From Candidatus Rokuibacteriota bacterium (lineage in GTDB: Bacteria; Methylomirabilota; Methylomirabilia; Rokubacteriales; CSP1-6), in contig JACQCL010000002.1 of assembly GCA_016201645.1 (NCBI GenBank), forward strand, positions 1-5,804: DNA of 5,804 nucleotides. The letters run 5' to 3'. The position numbers and the translations under genes were made by a program. Each line of letters opens with the position of its first letter. Position 1 is the first letter of the stretch. This document shows, piece by piece, positions 4,783-5,804 of the stretch. Below the pieces are notes generated by a model. The model had not been told where the DNA came from. It ran no database searches and saw nothing but the letters and a program-made list of their open reading frames with translations.

Positions 4783-5804
4783 CACATACCTGCCGGGTGC
4801 CGCGTGATGGCGTTCTGAACGTCAGTGATGAGCTGGTCGAGGGAGACCTGCCCTTTCTGAAAGAGGGCCTGAATCTTCCCGTCCAGCGCCGCGCGCTCCC
4901 GCTGGGTGAGATCCTTGGCGGTCAGGATCACGACAGGGATGTCCTTGGTGGCCGGCTCGCTTCGGAGTTGGGCGAGCGTTTCGAAGCCGTCCATGATGGG
5001 CATCATCAGGTCCAGAACGATGAGGCGGGGAATCTGCTGCTTCACCGTCTGGAGCGCCTGTTTGCCGTTGTATGCCACGGCGACCGTGAAGTTCCGGATC
5101 TCCAGCGCTTCCTTCACCACCGTGGCCGACTCGTGGTCGTCGTCCACCACGAGAATGTACCCGGAGCCGGGGCCGATCGAGAGGCGGGCCAGGGTTTCGA
5201 AGAGGCCGTCCCGCTGAACCGGCTTGACGAGATAATCCGCCGCGCCCAGCGAGAAGCCCAGGGACTTGTTGTCCACGGAGCTCATGATGACGACGGGGAT
5301 CGCCGCCGTGATGGTGTTGGCCTTGAGATCGTGCAGGACCTCCCAGCCGTCCTTGTCGGGCATCCGGATGTCCAGGAGGATGACGTCGGGGCGCGCCTCG
5401 CGGGCGAGCCTGAGCCCCTCCTCGCCGTCCAGCGCGCGCAGGAACTCCGAGCCGGTTTCCTTGAGGTTCTCGGCGATGAGGGTGTGGATCTCCGGATCGT
5501 CGTCGATGACGAGAATCCGGCGCTTCCCCTCCAGGACCGGGAGCGCGGCGACTTTGGCCCGCTTCACCGCCGGTAGGAGTGTGACGGTCTCGGCCTCGGT
5601 GCCCGCGGCGACCAGGGGGAGCGTGAGGGTAAACGTGGACCCCTCACCCGCCTGGCTCTGGACCGTGATCATCCCCCCCATGGCTTCCACTAGCCGCTTG
5701 GTGATCGCCAGGCCGAGCCCGGTCCCTTCGTATTTGCGCGTGAGGGAAGTGTCGGCCTGGTAGAACTCGGTGAAGAGACTGGCCAGGTCCTTGGTGGTCA
5801 TCCC
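4782..5804 (-). CDS. Hybrid sensor histidine kinase with two C-terminal receiver domains (5' end outside window)
   Basis: The visible 340 codons are the C-terminal part of a hybrid kinase, running in frame off the right edge. Numbers count from the Met codon at 5801. The end of the HATPase_c domain comes first (to about 63): LFTEFYQAD in the F-box region and GTGLGLAITKRLVEAMGG (26-43) as the G2 box. Receiver 1 (about 94-208) has D100/D101, phospho-acceptor D144 in LLDIRMP, S174 and K193 in LVKP. Receiver 2 (about 214-335) has D220/D221, phospho-acceptor D264 in VLDLMMP, T294 and K316, followed by Gly instead of the usual Pro. No HPt domain is seen. The first two residues look like the end of a G1 box, so the Met at 5801 is not the real start. 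The sensor and the phosphorylated His lie outside the window. The gene leads an operon with a single receiver and a receiver-cyclase, the probable downstream targets. Confidence 0.94.
   Translation of the reverse strand, partial: GMTTKDLASLFTEFYQADTSLTRKYEGTGLGLAITKRLVEAMGGMITVQSQAGEGSTFTLTLPLVAAGTEAETVTLLPAVKRAKVAALPVLEGKRRILVIDDDPEIHTLIAENLKETGSEFLRALDGEEGLRLAREARPDVILLDIRMPDKDGWEVLHDLKANTITAAIPVVIMSSVDNKSLGFSLGAADYLVKPVQRDGLFETLARLSIGPGSGYILVVDDDHESATVVKEALEIRNFTVAVAYNGKQALQTVKQQIPRLIVLDLMMPIMDGFETLAQLRSEPATKDIPVVILTAKDLTQRERAALDGKIQALFQKGQVSLDQLITDVQNAITRHPAGM

Noticed and set aside
3450..5763. Long plus-strand open frames opposite the kinase, receiver and cyclase genes
   Set aside because: Their products are repetitive mirror images of the receiver codons (runs such as VVVGDQDG) and match no family; the minus-strand proteins are unambiguous.
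1..5804. Mobile element, CRISPR array, tRNA or attachment site
   Set aside because: No transposase or integrase motif, no regularly spaced repeats, no cloverleaf-like segment; nearly all bases are accounted for by coding genes.

Overview
The window is visibly GC-rich, tightly packed bacterial DNA with two gene sets pointing at each other. The organism is probably an uncultured or environmental GC-rich bacterium. Two tandem DUF507 proteins, a multi-receiver hybrid kinase and a response-regulator cyclase would suit Methylomirabilota/Rokubacteria or a deltaproteobacterial-type lineage. That placement is inference from gene content only. I see no mobile element, tRNA, rRNA or CRISPR array.

Plus strand, 1-3308. 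The left edge cuts into a histidine kinase, leaving only its C-terminal ATP-binding domain (1-306). A short gap holds a good candidate sigma70-type promoter (326-355). A compact run of five genes follows: two overlapping DUF507 paralogues (390-668, 668-958), the flavin prenyltransferase UbiX (973-1581), a family 2 glycosyltransferase of the dolichyl-/polyprenyl-phosphate sugar synthase type (about 1574-2329), and a Gfo/Idh/MocA-type NAD(P)-dependent oxidoreductase (2334-3308). Gaps are 14 nt or less, or genes overlap, so one transcript is likely. The last two genes may act on sugars together. UbiX makes prenylated FMN for a UbiD-type decarboxylase that is not in the window.

Minus strand, 5804-3339. 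A second operon enters from the right edge: a hybrid histidine kinase carrying two C-terminal receiver domains (5' end outside the window), a stand-alone CheY-like receiver, and a receiver-class III adenylate cyclase fusion. Junctions overlap by 1 nt (or 4 nt with an alternative start) and 8 nt, so translation is probably coupled. The three genes carry four receiver domains, each with a phospho-acceptor Asp. The cyclase keeps its metal-binding, transition-state and adenine-specifying residues. The simplest reading is a phosphorelay that ends in control of cAMP synthesis.

The two sets converge across a 30-bp gap (3309-3338) with no recognisable terminator. Individually the genes belong to known families. 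The most interesting points are the coupled kinase/receiver/receiver-cyclase operon, the tandem DUF507 pair of unknown function, and a perfect 11-bp inverted repeat inside the cyclase gene.
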